Shown here in pieces: positions 23,403 to 33,668 of a DNA stretch of 64,000 bases. A program made the position numbers and the translations under genes. A model generated the notes under the pieces. The model ran no database searches. It was not told the DNA's origin and saw nothing but the letters and a program-made list of their open reading frames with translations. The DNA comes from Scleroderma bovista (taxonomy: Eukaryota; Basidiomycota; Agaricomycetes; Boletales; Sclerodermataceae), in the NCBI GenBank assembly GCA_037178675.1, contig JAYMGJ010000020.1:62001-126000 (forward strand). The letters run 5' to 3'. Position 1 is the first letter of the stretch; every line of letters starts with the position of its first letter.

Positions 23403-24788
23403 ATGGGAAACGTTGCATCCGTTGCGACCCGTATCACCGTGGTTGCCCAAGGCGTCATCCACATTATGCGCTACATCAGGCAGTCCCGCATGCGCGAAAA
23501 CTCGACGCTACGCAACATCAATTACGCCAGAAATGGACAAGAATACATGCAAAGAGTCATGCAGGCAGCGCGCCAGGAAGTGGAGACTGCGCGCCAAGAC
23601 GCAAATCAAGCTCGCATGCAGGCAGCAGCAGCTCTCCGCCAAGCGGAGGAAGCTAGGCGCCAGGCAGAGGAGGCTATCATCGCAGTGGAACAAGCCCGTC
23701 GACAGGCTGGGTTAGCACCTGGCACCTACAGTACTAACCATCGTGCGGATCGAGCGTTTTGGGTCCAGCGGGCAAGGCGAGGGCAAATTGAGCTGTCCGA
23801 GTTCGACACAGAATACGAGGCAGCATCCAGCGAGACGACAGAAGGAATGGGATCTCGATCATTGGCTGCCATCGAGGAGGGCATAGAGAGGGCCGAACGT
23901 GAAGCCGAGGCAGCCAGACAAGTCGCCAGGGAAGAGACAAAAAAGGCGAGAAATGCCCAGGAGGCTGCAGAGCGGATCGCCAGAGAAGCAAAAGAGAAGG
24001 TGGAAGCTGCAAAGCAGACTCAGAAGGAGGCGGAAGAGTGCCTCAAGAAAGGCATACAGCCCATCGTTCTACCCAGTGCCCAAGAAGTTTCTGCTGCAAG
24101 AGAGAGGGTGCAGTACCAGGATGGGCTTTTTCATTTTGCGGTAGCAGGAGTCTCTGGGAGTGGGAAATCATCCTTGATCAATGCTTTCCGCGGCTTGCAC
24201 AACAAAGACGCGGGTGCAGCGCGGACTGGCATTGTTGAAACCACGTCGACGATCGATCGATATCCTGACCCAAACCCCAGGAACCCCTTTGTGTGGTACG
24301 ACATTCCAGGAGCGGGCACACTCCAACAATCCGACTGGTTGTACTTCAACAGCCAAGGACTTTTTGTCTTTGACTGCATTATCGTTCTCTTCGACGCCCG
24401 CTTTACCACAACGGATATTGCCATCTTAACAAATTGCAGGCGATTCCAGATACCTACCTACATCGTGCGATCGAAAGCAGATGCACACATCCGGAATATC
24501 ATGCGCGACCTGGGTTACGAAAGTGAAAGTGATGATCGAGCGCGGCGCACGGAACTGTACACCGCTGCCAGGGAGCAATACATTGCAGAGACCAGGGCAA
24601 CCGTTCAACGAAACCTAAAAGACGCTGGCCTAACCGACCAGAGGGTTTACATTGTCTGTAACACTACTGTGTTATCCACGGTCAAGAACCTCTCTCTCTC
24701 TCCAAAGACAGTTGACGAACTGGATTTGATGAGGGACTTACTGGAAGAAGCCCATTCTCGTCGCTGTGTGCCGCAGCGCAAGTTGTAG
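23403..24788 (+). CDS. IRG-like (interferon-inducible GTPase type) GTPase with N-myristoylation motif and coiled coils
   Basis: This is an intronless 461-residue protein. The first residues, MGNVAS, fit the N-myristoylation rule (Gly2, Ser6). Residues 45-105 and 150-215 are long Ala/Glu/Arg-rich coiled coils. The GTPase domain follows: P-loop GVSGSGKSSLINAF (about 249-262), a T-rich switch I (GIVETTSTIDRYP), WYDIPGAGT as the G3 region, and a G4-like RSKAD (356-360). The order and the PGAGT form resemble IRG-type domains (IIGP family) rather than Ras or septins. IRG-like genes are known as expanded families in mushrooms. It is probably a membrane-attached GTPase; a role in vesicle control or cell-autonomous defence is only an analogy to animal IRGs. 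No intron is needed, unlike most neighbours. Confidence 0.82.
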   Translation: MGNVASVATRITVVAQGVIHIMRYIRQSRMRENSTLRNINYARNGQEYMQRVMQAARQEVETARQDANQARMQAAAALRQAEEARRQAEEAIIAVEQARRQAGLAPGTYSTNHRADRAFWVQRARRGQIELSEFDTEYEAASSETTEGMGSRSLAAIEEGIERAEREAEAARQVAREETKKARNAQEAAERIAREAKEKVEAAKQTQKEAEECLKKGIQPIVLPSAQEVSAARERVQYQDGLFHFAVAGVSGSGKSSLINAFRGLHNKDAGAARTGIVETTSTIDRYPDPNPRNPFVWYDIPGAGTLQQSDWLYFNSQGLFVFDCIIVLFDARFTTTDIAILTNCRRFQIPTYIVRSKADAHIRNIMRDLGYESESDDRARRTELYTAAREQYIAETRATVQRNLKDAGLTDQRVYIVCNTTVLSTVKNLSLSPKTVDELDLMRDLLEEAHSRRCVPQRKL

Positions 24789-24971
24789 TAGGACCATGCG
24801 CTGAATCTGTAGCTCTGTTTAGTCTGACTCGTCTGAATATCAAATTACTAAGTGGTGCATTACTCCAGAGTGAAATATAGGTAACTTCTATGACATGGAC
24901 CTTCAAGCGTGCGCCAATGAAAGGGAGAGAGAAAACCCAAGTATCATGCGCCATCCGGTAGTTCACCGAGT

Positions 24972-26180
24972 CTATACATACTTGCCAAACAGGGGTATCA
25001 ACGACTGCGCAAGGGTATAGCTGAAGACCAGCTTCGGACCAACCGCAAGAAGCTGTGTTTGATGTATGAGTTTTCTCGATAAAGAAGAGTGACGGCCTTA
25101 TACTAACTTTAGGCGTCAATCCCTTGAAAAAGGCGGAAGCACCCTCATTGCGGATCAAGTCTTTTACCACTCTTATACCAGGCACCTTTTGTTCGAAATT
25201 TGCATTTTGGATACGAGTTTTGACTGTGTCTAGCGGTGCAGCAACAGTAATGGATGCAACGGCACCAGCGATGGATGCAATGAAGTTTTGGGTCCAGGTT
25301 GCCTTGGAATAATCCGAGACGCCCAGGACGTAGTCTTTTGTAACTGCCGATGCACCAAAGAGCTGGGTCATGTAATGTCAGATCAATTCCACGCTCGATA
25401 AATCAGACAATTACAGCAAAAGAGCCCGGTGCGTTGCGAGCCATAGTCCAGCCCCATCCACGGTACAATGTTGTCCCTTCTTCCAAGAAGATGCGGACAA
25501 CTCCTCGTCCACGGAATGCCTCGGGATTGACTTGCCTCTTAATCTTAAGCACGTCCAACGGCAGAAGGACCTTCAAGGGCTTATAAACCAAAGAAGGGCT
25601 TCAAAATAATGGATAAACGCACCACTTCTCCGATGCCAGTCAAGCTACATCCACCAATGTGATAAGAATAACAAACTACAAATGGGAAGAAAGAGGCTTA
25701 CCTTCCAGCAGTTGCCTGGATCATCATTTTTCCCTTACGCTCGCCAAATAAACGCGTGAAATCGTCCTTGTAGTTTCGTGAAATGACATCGTTGAACCAT
25801 GGCTGACCACCAAATTTGTATATCCGTTGCGAAATTTTGTAACCTGCCGCATATCCAAGTCCAGGAAAAAGTGATAAGAACTTGCGTCCAAGCGGTGCAT
25901 TGGCATAGTCTCTGAAAATGATGGGGGAAAACGTGGTCATTGACACCTAGGATGGGGGTCAGCAGACGGCACACCACAAAACGTAAATGAGGACCTTGGA
26001 CTTGTTGCTCATGAGCCGTTTTGCAATCGTGTCAACCGGATGGAAGACCAGGAGCTCAGCAATTCCTACAGGTTTTCAGTCAAGAAACCAACACCAGAGT
26101 GACAGCGTACCAGATGCACCAGACCCAAGCACTCGCGCTGTGCCAGATTCTTTTCCATTTCCGGTATGCGATGGAGCCAT
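24972..26180 (-). CDS. GGC1: Mitochondrial GTP/GDP carrier (GGC1)
   Basis: This inner-membrane carrier of the SLC25 family exchanges GTP for GDP and affects mitochondrial iron balance in yeast. Seven exons join in frame to 299 residues, one fewer than I recall for yeast Ggc1: 26111-26180, 25995-26065, 25702-25946, 25623-25644 (22 nt), 25415-25570, 25108-25362 and 24972-25052. Three carrier repeats are visible: ELLVFHPVDTIAKRLMSN, VVLLPLDVLKIKRQVNPE and TVAAPLDTVKTRIQN. GGC1-specific stretches include LFPGLGYAAGYKISQRIYKFGGQP and LYRGWGWTMARNAPGSFA. An in-frame upstream Met at 26264 would add a Ser-rich leader; the carrier needs none, so 26180 is preferred. It ends 184 bases from the convergent GTPase gene. 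Confidence 0.95.
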
Positions 26181-27632
26181 GGCAGGCAGGGAAATTTGAT
26201 GTTGACTAGCAAAGGAGGAGCTCGAGGAGGAGGAGAAGGAGGAAAAGGATGTCGTTTGGCTCAATACTAATCAGAGTGTACCACCAAACGGCAAAAAATT
26301 ATAGACGTTATGTAATCGTGATAACAGAAAAGGAAATCCAGGTCAATCTCACTTACTGTTCGGTGTCTAACTTGAACTTGCTTGACCTCAAGCTGAAAAG
26401 AAGGTTGTAATCACACATTTTTCGGTGCATTGACACGTTAGTAACAGTACCTTGTATCGCATGTTTTTTGCTGCTGAGACGAAGGGTATAAAGTTGCAAT
26501 ATAGCGCCACGCACGAAACTGGAAATGTTGGTTCACAGACTCACAGGTACTTCATCATGGGCCACAATATTCTCTGATGGTTAAGGCTTCCCGAGCTTTT
26601 ATGGAGAAAAGGGCAGTACGCACTTCCCCCGCGTTGGACATTGGACGTCTTATTTGTATGTAGCGTCACGGTGCGGTGCAGTTCTGATGTGCACAAGAAA
26701 AGAACGCTCATCGCTCATTCTGACCTACGATTCCCAACATCCCGACCTAAACTTCGCGTTCGAGTTACAACGACACCGGACCGCGCTCCACTCAGTCTCT
26801 TCTCTGTAGCGGACCGTTCATGTTTCGCGCTATGAACTCTCCTCCACTTCAAGCCCACACACAAGGGAAATCTATGGCCGGCTGATCGAACGCCGCACGG
26901 GTCACGCTTTATGGGAGAATTTCGTTTCCATAGGACCTGTCTCCTGTCTGCGTGGTCCCAACATCCAAACCCGATCACACATACTTACTTGAATGTCCAA
27001 TACACGCCGACGCCCGCCAACACCTGCTCAATGAATCACAGTGACTTGTTCTGGTTGATATTCTAGGCTCTAAAGAAGGAATTAAAGCTCCGGTGGAATT
27101 CCTGAAAGACTCTTCCGCCTTCAAAAATGCACACCACCTGACCACCATGCCCCATACCAGTGTCCTTACCATGTATATGCATCTTTCATGTTATGTTCTC
27201 TCTTTTCATTCTTTTTCCACCCGCACACATTACAGCCTACATAACACCCCTTGACAATATATGCACAACCACACACAAGTATCATTCAGATACACAACTA
27301 CAGGCATATATATTCTTTGTCTAGATAGTTTTTACCTGCCCTCGGGTGACCGCGTCTTTCTCGTGGTATATTACAAATGAAGACCTCTCTCTCCCCACTG
27401 TCACTGTAGTTTCATCAGTATTTACTGTATGCTGTTCTTAGTTTTTTCCTTTTCTTTTTACATCCTGGCAAATAACTGTCCAAAGGATTCCATTGCACAG
27501 CGTCCTGATAAGTTCACAGGGAGTGAGCATGGTGTAATGGTGGTAATATCAACATGTGATGTGGTAAGTACCCGTACTGGTACTATGCAGTCCTTTGTGA
27601 CTGAAGAAACCACCCCTCTGTTGACTTTTATT
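26181..27632. other. Region without a supported gene
   Basis: About 1.45 kb. It contains the GGC1 promoter and short frames on both strands with no motifs. A plus frame from 27429 begins with a hydrophobic stretch but is antisense to the 3' end of the 27633 gene and is not convincing. Confidence 0.4.
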
Positions 27633-28325
27633 CTAGTGAGAAAATATTTGTCTCCTATTATGCCGTGTTCTTATTATATTCGATGCAAAGCCATAATCAG
27701 GGGCAATATGCCTTTCTATGCCCCTTCGATCAATAAGACGGACATGGGGGATCAATGTGTTGCCACGGCAAGTCACCGAATACAACACAATATCTGTGGC
27801 ATTTTCACCAAGTGCATAGTGCTCCCATCCAGGTTTTATTTTGGTTTTCTGGGGAGATGATATGAGACCGAAAGTACAGAAATGAAACGAAGGTGTGTAT
27901 ACAGATGCAATTTTTTGGAATCGTGAAATATGCCCGCATATTTCCCTGGCAAGCTCTTGTCGAGTGAAAGGTTCATCATCTAATATATCGATTCTAGCCC
28001 GTCGGGAAGTATTAGTCGCGCGGGAAGAATATCCTGGCCACTGTCTGCATGTTACTACCACGTCCGAAAGCAACTGATTATAAATGAACACACTTGCCAG
28101 GAGCATCAGGGTACCCCCAGTTGTGAGCTCGGGAAGGACATCGTCGTGCGGCCGATCAATGAGTGTGCAACCCTGAAGGATGTCTCTTGATTGAACCCCC
28201 ACCGAACCACCTACGCTAAACGTAATCGCGTTTGAATCTCTTCCTGGAGAATCAGGACGCGATGGACGAGACGGTGACTGGGAAGAGGACATCACGGGTT
28301 CGACACGTCCATCGAATGATAGCAT
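27633..28325 (-). CDS. Orphan 'WPGY' family protein 3 (divergent member)
   Basis: Exons 28092-28325, 27903-28040 and 27633-27848 give 195 residues. The family core is present: NAITFSVGGSVGVQSRDILQG, then WPGYSSRATN opening exon 2 at the same intron position as in the 20670 and 22259 genes, then PFTRQELAREICGHI and WEHYALGENATDIVLYSV. The N-terminal HYSV/DRRR part is replaced by a Ser/Pro-rich segment and the C-terminus is longer and different. Both introns (51 and 54 nt) are stop-free and a multiple of three, so the unspliced frame also reads through; the two genes on the plus strand show that the intron before WPGY is real. Confidence 0.62.
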   Translation of the reverse strand: MLSFDGRVEPVMSSSQSPSRPSRPDSPGRDSNAITFSVGGSVGVQSRDILQGCTLIDRPHDDVLPELTTGGTLMLLASVFIYNQLLSDVVVTCRQWPGYSSRATNTSRRARIDILDDEPFTRQELAREICGHISRFQKIASVYTPSFHFCTFGLISSPQKTKIKPGWEHYALGENATDIVLYSVTCRGNTLIPHVRLIDRRGIERHIAPDYGFASNIIRTRHNRRQIFSH

Positions 28326-31038
28326 GATCCCACCTTAAATAATGCGCCTAATACTAGCCACATGTACCTATAGATTTGGAGGGTTGGAGTGGTGATACTT
28401 TGGAACCCTTAGGAGAAGGTTGGCATTTGTGGAGGGCCAGACACAATCCGTGACCGGAGTTGAACTTTCGAAAGGTTAGCGTATTAGTCAGCCAATCTAT
28501 TTCCATTCCTGTATGCTGGAGACTGGAGGGCCTCCAGTGGTTACGTAGCAAGAAGTACGTCACGACTGGAGAGTTTGGAATTTACATGACTTTCCAATGA
28601 AACCTAATGAAACCTGCAAGATAGTACGTAATGCTTGACCAGCGGCTATGGGCAACCAGGAACTTCCTGTGGTTGGCTACCAATCCTCCGAGTCGGGGAG
28701 GGCGAGTAGCTTTGGAGAGGCGTTGGCAACGTTAAATGGATCTTGTACGGAGAGAACGTCACGAACTCTATACTCTGGAGACTGACTGATTGCGGCAAGT
28801 AATATTGGTTACGGGGGTAGCTAACGGGTGTGCGTATCCGTTTTGGAGTCCCACACAAATACCGTTACCCATACCGAGGCCTCGGGTTTGCAACGGGTAT
28901 GTGGGTATGTACTGACAACAGACAAGGACTCAAGTTTCTAGCATGCTCCAAAATGTAGCCATGTGACAACGGTTAAACCAAGGCAGCTGTGGAGGCAAGG
29001 GTTGAACGTTGATGAAGAGGCAGCCAAAGGCAGAGTCATTAGCCTAAATTTTCCTGCTTTGGAGACACTGGAGTTGGCCGTACACAGCAGATAAGTTCAT
29101 CGATAGATGGAACATGGACGCTCGGCTGAAAGTCTGGTAAGTCACAGTGGTAATAGGGGTTCACGCGGGTTCCCGTCGATGAGGAACAGATGTTTATCTT
29201 TCGTACTTGAAGTCAAGTGATTCACAATTTTACAAATGGGCGTCCGCAAAAAACAGATATTCTTTACCAGGTTAGTCCAAATTCTACATATCCACCAACA
29301 GAGTCGAGTTTGCAATATTAGAGTGGCTTTCTGACGAACCTATGAGGGAACCTGGTAAGTACGCATGACACCAGACAGATCGAACACAGAGGAAGTCTCA
29401 GAAATCTCGAGTAGGGTCATCCCTGCCTCCAGCAGGTCGTATTCATTAAATCAGTGAATTTTTTGTTTTAAAATCATCGACTGGGGAAAAGGGGGTTCGA
29501 GCTCACCTAGACAAATGGCAGAGTGGTGAGGGTGTTGGTAGAAATTTTAAAAAGTGTGGCGGAGATTCAATATTCAACTTTAAATTTCTCGTGCGGACTT
29601 CTGCGGAGATAGAGAGAGAACTTCTTTAACTATGTAACAAACAGTAAGACATGATTGCCTGATGGCAGACATGTTAATGTAAAGTATATCAAATCCAAGT
29701 GGTACCGAATAGTGTGCGTAGCAGCAAGGGTAAGTGGTGGGGTGTGTGGCATTGAGAGGCTACGGACTTCTGCGGATATTTAAAGTTTCAAAGTCCGTAT
29801 TTATAGTTGGATGGCATCTCAGAGTGGTTACTAGGAACATGGAGCATAGGTTGTAGCGGCCACAGGGCTAGATCTTGGTGTACAGTACTAATATACTAAT
29901 GACATTTACTACGCCATAGAGTCAAAATGCCATTAAGGAATTAGCGCCTTCCTCGCATGTTGTTGAAGACCGGTCGTGTAATTCCCTGGAGGTTTGCCTC
30001 TGGCTCTAGATGTATGTAGTCAAAGGGGAGGAGTCACGAGACGTCCTGCAAGTAAGGTACGCTCACGTTCAATTACCAGATGCGGCGGATATGGTGGGGT
30101 ACTGATCCTATGGGGTATCCAAGCATCAACCAACCATAACGAGGAAAGCACGGCGCAGGAGCAAGATGGGAAAGGAAAATGACCTTGAATCAGGACTGGA
30201 AGTGTTAGATCCTTTCACATCGTAAGAACTGTCGAATCTGGGCCACGATGCATTATGATACATGCCGCGTTATCATGACCTTCCCACGGCGAGACTCCGA
30301 GTGAACCGAAGGTTAGGTGCTTGATCGATCATCGTAGGCCTGCAGTCAGACAACGGCCTTCCAGCTGCTGTAAAAGCAGGAGGAAAGCTGAGATTCTCAG
30401 GGCAATTACGTATTAAATATTGGACACAACATGGAGGTTGAGTCGAACGGCATGAACGGACCTTTGAGCAAAGCAATCGACATCACCAACGACATGCGTC
30501 AACAACGTGCCCAGCGACTCCCATAGCTTCGGTGAAAAGCTGTCAAGGTCAGTAGCCGTGTTGCACCGCAATTAGGCACACATGTACATGTCGGAACCAC
30601 AGTGTACGTACAACTGGTAGAAAACCAACAAGTGGTAACTTAAAAAGCTTGTGATATCTCGTCACATTTTTGCTGACTCCTGTTGGGCTGAAATTCGAAC
30701 ACCGTTGGGCTCGTCAGTTATAGGAAGAGTCAAAATTTTCATGTTGATTACTCACAAGGCACGTGTAAATCACACTGTTCACGCATTCCATCAATGCGAC
30801 CAATCTAGTGATAAGTTGGGTACTCTTTGGCGACCTCGTGTTTGGAGCATTCCAAGGCCACACGGTGGCTGCAAAACCCGTCCACATCAAGGTGACGAAT
30901 AAAGGCAGCACTGACCCTCGCCTCACTTGCGGGAGCTCTCTTTGAAGAATCTGCATTCGGGATGACCAAGAGAGACGGAAACAGCGGTGAGCTGATTTGA
31001 TAGGTCGGGTCAGCTTGTGTTGATGTCTCATCGATAAA
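28326..31038. other. Gene-poor 2.7-kb region with scattered short repeats
   Basis: No credible gene on either strand. The composition is more AT-rich and irregular than in neighbouring genes. A short motif, CGGACTTCTGCGGA, occurs at about 29593 and 29762. A GGGTATG-type repeat occurs around 28825-28915. The region is probably a graveyard of old inserted elements, but no terminal repeats or polymerase motifs remain that I can see. Confidence 0.4.
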
Positions 31039-32266
31039 ATGAAAGACTCGTCGTACGATATTGTTCCTGCCGCAAAACATCTACGGCGACATCCCCGTGC
31101 ACCTACCACCGTACAGGTCGTTGCGGACGACTTTGATGCCATCACACAAGATGTGGATTTCGAGACTGCGGGTACAGAACTGTATCCCTTTGATGGTGTG
31201 ACCGAAGTTCGGACCTTGAGGGAATGTCGAGGAGGACTAGAGGAGGAATCAGAACAACGATTCAGCGGCGTATATGGCGAATGGGCAGAAAAACGTGAAG
31301 TCGAGTATCGGCAGGTACCGTCGGCCACAGAGTATGGGAGATATATGGATGAGGTGTCGAGACGTCTTCAAGAGATGGCTGTCGATCGAAGCTCTCATGG
31401 GCCGAGCACCGGAACTAGGATACGCAGGGACCAGGATCCAACGCCAACGCAACAATCAGGAGCAGGGGAACCGTGTGGGAGAGTGTATATGTGGCGGGAG
31501 GAAGTTGCACGCAATGGAGGTGGTCCGAGTGAATTTGGAGAGTCAACAGCACAGGGAAGTACCCCAGGACGACGTAGCTGCAGCAGGGGGTACAGCACAG
31601 AGACGGGAACCCTAAAGCCCAGGGAGATCCAGGTAAGCAGAAAGACGTCCTAATCTTGTTTTTTTTTTTTTTACCTTGAGCATGGTGCAGAATATCAAGA
31701 CAACACGTCGACGAAGCCAGTCAAATACATCACAATCGTACCAGTCTGAGAGAGTATACACTTCCTCGGAATTGAACCAAATTCACCCGCCAATGGGTCC
31801 ACAGCCGATGGGCATAAAGCATGAAAGGCGGATCAAATCCCCTAGTCCGACGCGATCAGAGAGGATATATACCATGGCAGAAATCAGTGCACTTGCGGCT
31901 CAGAAGAGCTCTCCTCCGCGCCGAAGCGTACAGACGGGATACGGAAATTACGATGGCAACAAAAGAGTAAGCAGCACTTCACCTACCCGGAACAGAGCCG
32001 ACCCCAGGAGGAGCCCGACGGTTGTGGCGAGGACCCGATCTACTTCAACGACATCTGTTGAGATAGTTCTCGCGTCCTGCCAGCCATCGCTGCTCCACAT
32101 CGCGCCGGTACTTTACAGTCTGGGAATCAAGCAGGGTGAGCATCTTCGTGCATTGGCGAGACTGAGGGAGGAAACCCGAGATCGTGAGATGAAAGAAGAG
32201 ATGCTGAGGAAGGGGGTCACGGTGCTGGAGTGGGCGATCTTGATGGACAAACTCCAGGGATTCTAG
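31039..32266 (+). CDS. Uncharacterised protein with repeated Ser-Glu-Arg-x-Tyr-Thr motif and helical C-terminal domain
   Basis: Exons 31039-31632 and 31691-32266 (intron 31633-31690, containing a T12 run) give 389 residues. The N-terminal part is charged and probably disordered. In exon 2 a short motif occurs twice, SERVYTSSELNQI and SERIYTMAEISAL, separated by about 40 residues rich in Ser, Pro and Arg. The last 75 residues (FVEIVLASCQ-like start, then LLHIAPVLYSLGIKQGEHL and MKEEMLRKGVTVLEW) form an ordered, all-helical block resembling the SAM-like C-terminal domains of many agaricomycete orphans. I do not know a function. Confidence 0.65.
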
Positions 32267-33668
32267 GAACGCAGCCTGCCAGTCTCCAACTACGACGACG
32301 AACGACGATATCCAAACAAGTGTACATAACGCGACTCAGATCTGTATTCTACTCACCTGCTACTTACCTGCAGTATGTACAACAAAGTGGTATGTAGGAT
32401 TATGATACTACATACAAGTGCAATAAGTATACGACCGCATATGGAAGGACGGGCAGAACTTCTGCAAGCGTACCATCATCCGAAACATCATGACCGTGGT
32501 CACTCAATAATGTGAACAGTGGTGTGAATGGTGTAAACACAACCGGCCTATCAAGTCACCGTGTAAGGGTCTGTGTACGGAGGGCATAATGCGACGTCAC
32601 TGTGCGTGCAAATTGTCAAGAATTTCTGCAGCTGAGCTGGTTCATCGTGGGACATGCCAAAGCGTGAGTGCTTATCAGTATCTGCACCTGCCTCGGAACC
32701 TGGGAAACCCAGGGGAAGGTGTGGCAACGTTGGCGATCGAATTCGAGTAGGGATAAAGTCGTCAAGTTGGAGCTCGGTTGGTAAATGGTATGCCGTGCAG
32801 AGACAAACCTCATGCAAGATTTTCCTGCCAAACCATGGAGTGCAGTCGTGCTGGATAACAAATCGTAAGTATATTATAAGAAATGCCGCAAATGCGCAGC
32901 AAAGTTAAGTAGCCACTGTGGTTTGTAAGTATGTATGTACTACCAATCCCGCAAATGGTGATTCAACTCACGCAGCTGCCAAGACAGAGGCTCTGAGAAC
33001 CCGTTTCCTCCGATTCCTAATCTCAGAGTCCGCCCACCTTGGGTCCTTAGATACGAAAATGTCATCAAAGACAAACTACACACAAAAGACGCTATGTCAC
33101 AATGCTGGCTCAATAAGATTAACCAGCGCCTGTCTTTAGACAGATACATTGATCACTGTGGAGTGAAGTAGAAACTCAGTCACACAAGACCTTGCAAACA
33201 AACCTGGCAATCACACCTATCTCACCAGACTCCAATCCTTGAGCAAGACTGGGTCAGGAACCCAAAGGTTTTGGTGGGTATAGTCTTCAATATTCTCCGG
33301 AAACATAGCCCCCCACACCCCGCGTAACACGGGCAATGCGTAAGATCTTCGAATCGAAACCCAGCGGGTCTTCGATATAGTGCATTATGTAGAGCTAGAT
33401 TTGGCAGTAACTTCACTTGTCCAAAAGAAACTCACGCCGCTAATGGCCCAACTGTGCATCCAACGAACGATCTGCGCCTCCACACAGCAGCTCATCGTGC
33501 TTGTCGCACACATCTTACCCATCTTCGAGTTTGGGCTTGCCAAGTCAGTAGTCCGATCTAATGTAACACGTGAGGAATGTTCCGTATGTACATATACTCC
33601 ACCTGCTTTTGCATCACCCTCGATCCTCTGTTCTGGAACCCCAACTTTCAACACTCTCTACGGGACCA
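32267..33668. other. Region without a supported gene
   Basis: About 1.4 kb between two plus-strand genes. Frames such as 32551-32817 minus and 33385-33654 minus have no motifs. It probably contains the promoter of the histone deacetylase gene. Confidence 0.4.

Noticed and set aside
27429..27860. Plus-strand frame beginning with a hydrophobic signal-like stretch
   Set aside because: It runs antisense through the last exon of the WPGY 3 gene, and its later part has no secreted-protein character.
29460..29560. tRNA-like boxes (GGTTCGAGCTC and TGGCAGAGTGG)
   Set aside because: The B-box-like sequence lies upstream of the A-box-like one, the wrong order for a tRNA, and no cloverleaf can be drawn.
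33320..33370. Possible tRNA B box on the minus strand (TTTCGATTCG)
   Set aside because: No matching A box or acceptor stem at the proper distance.
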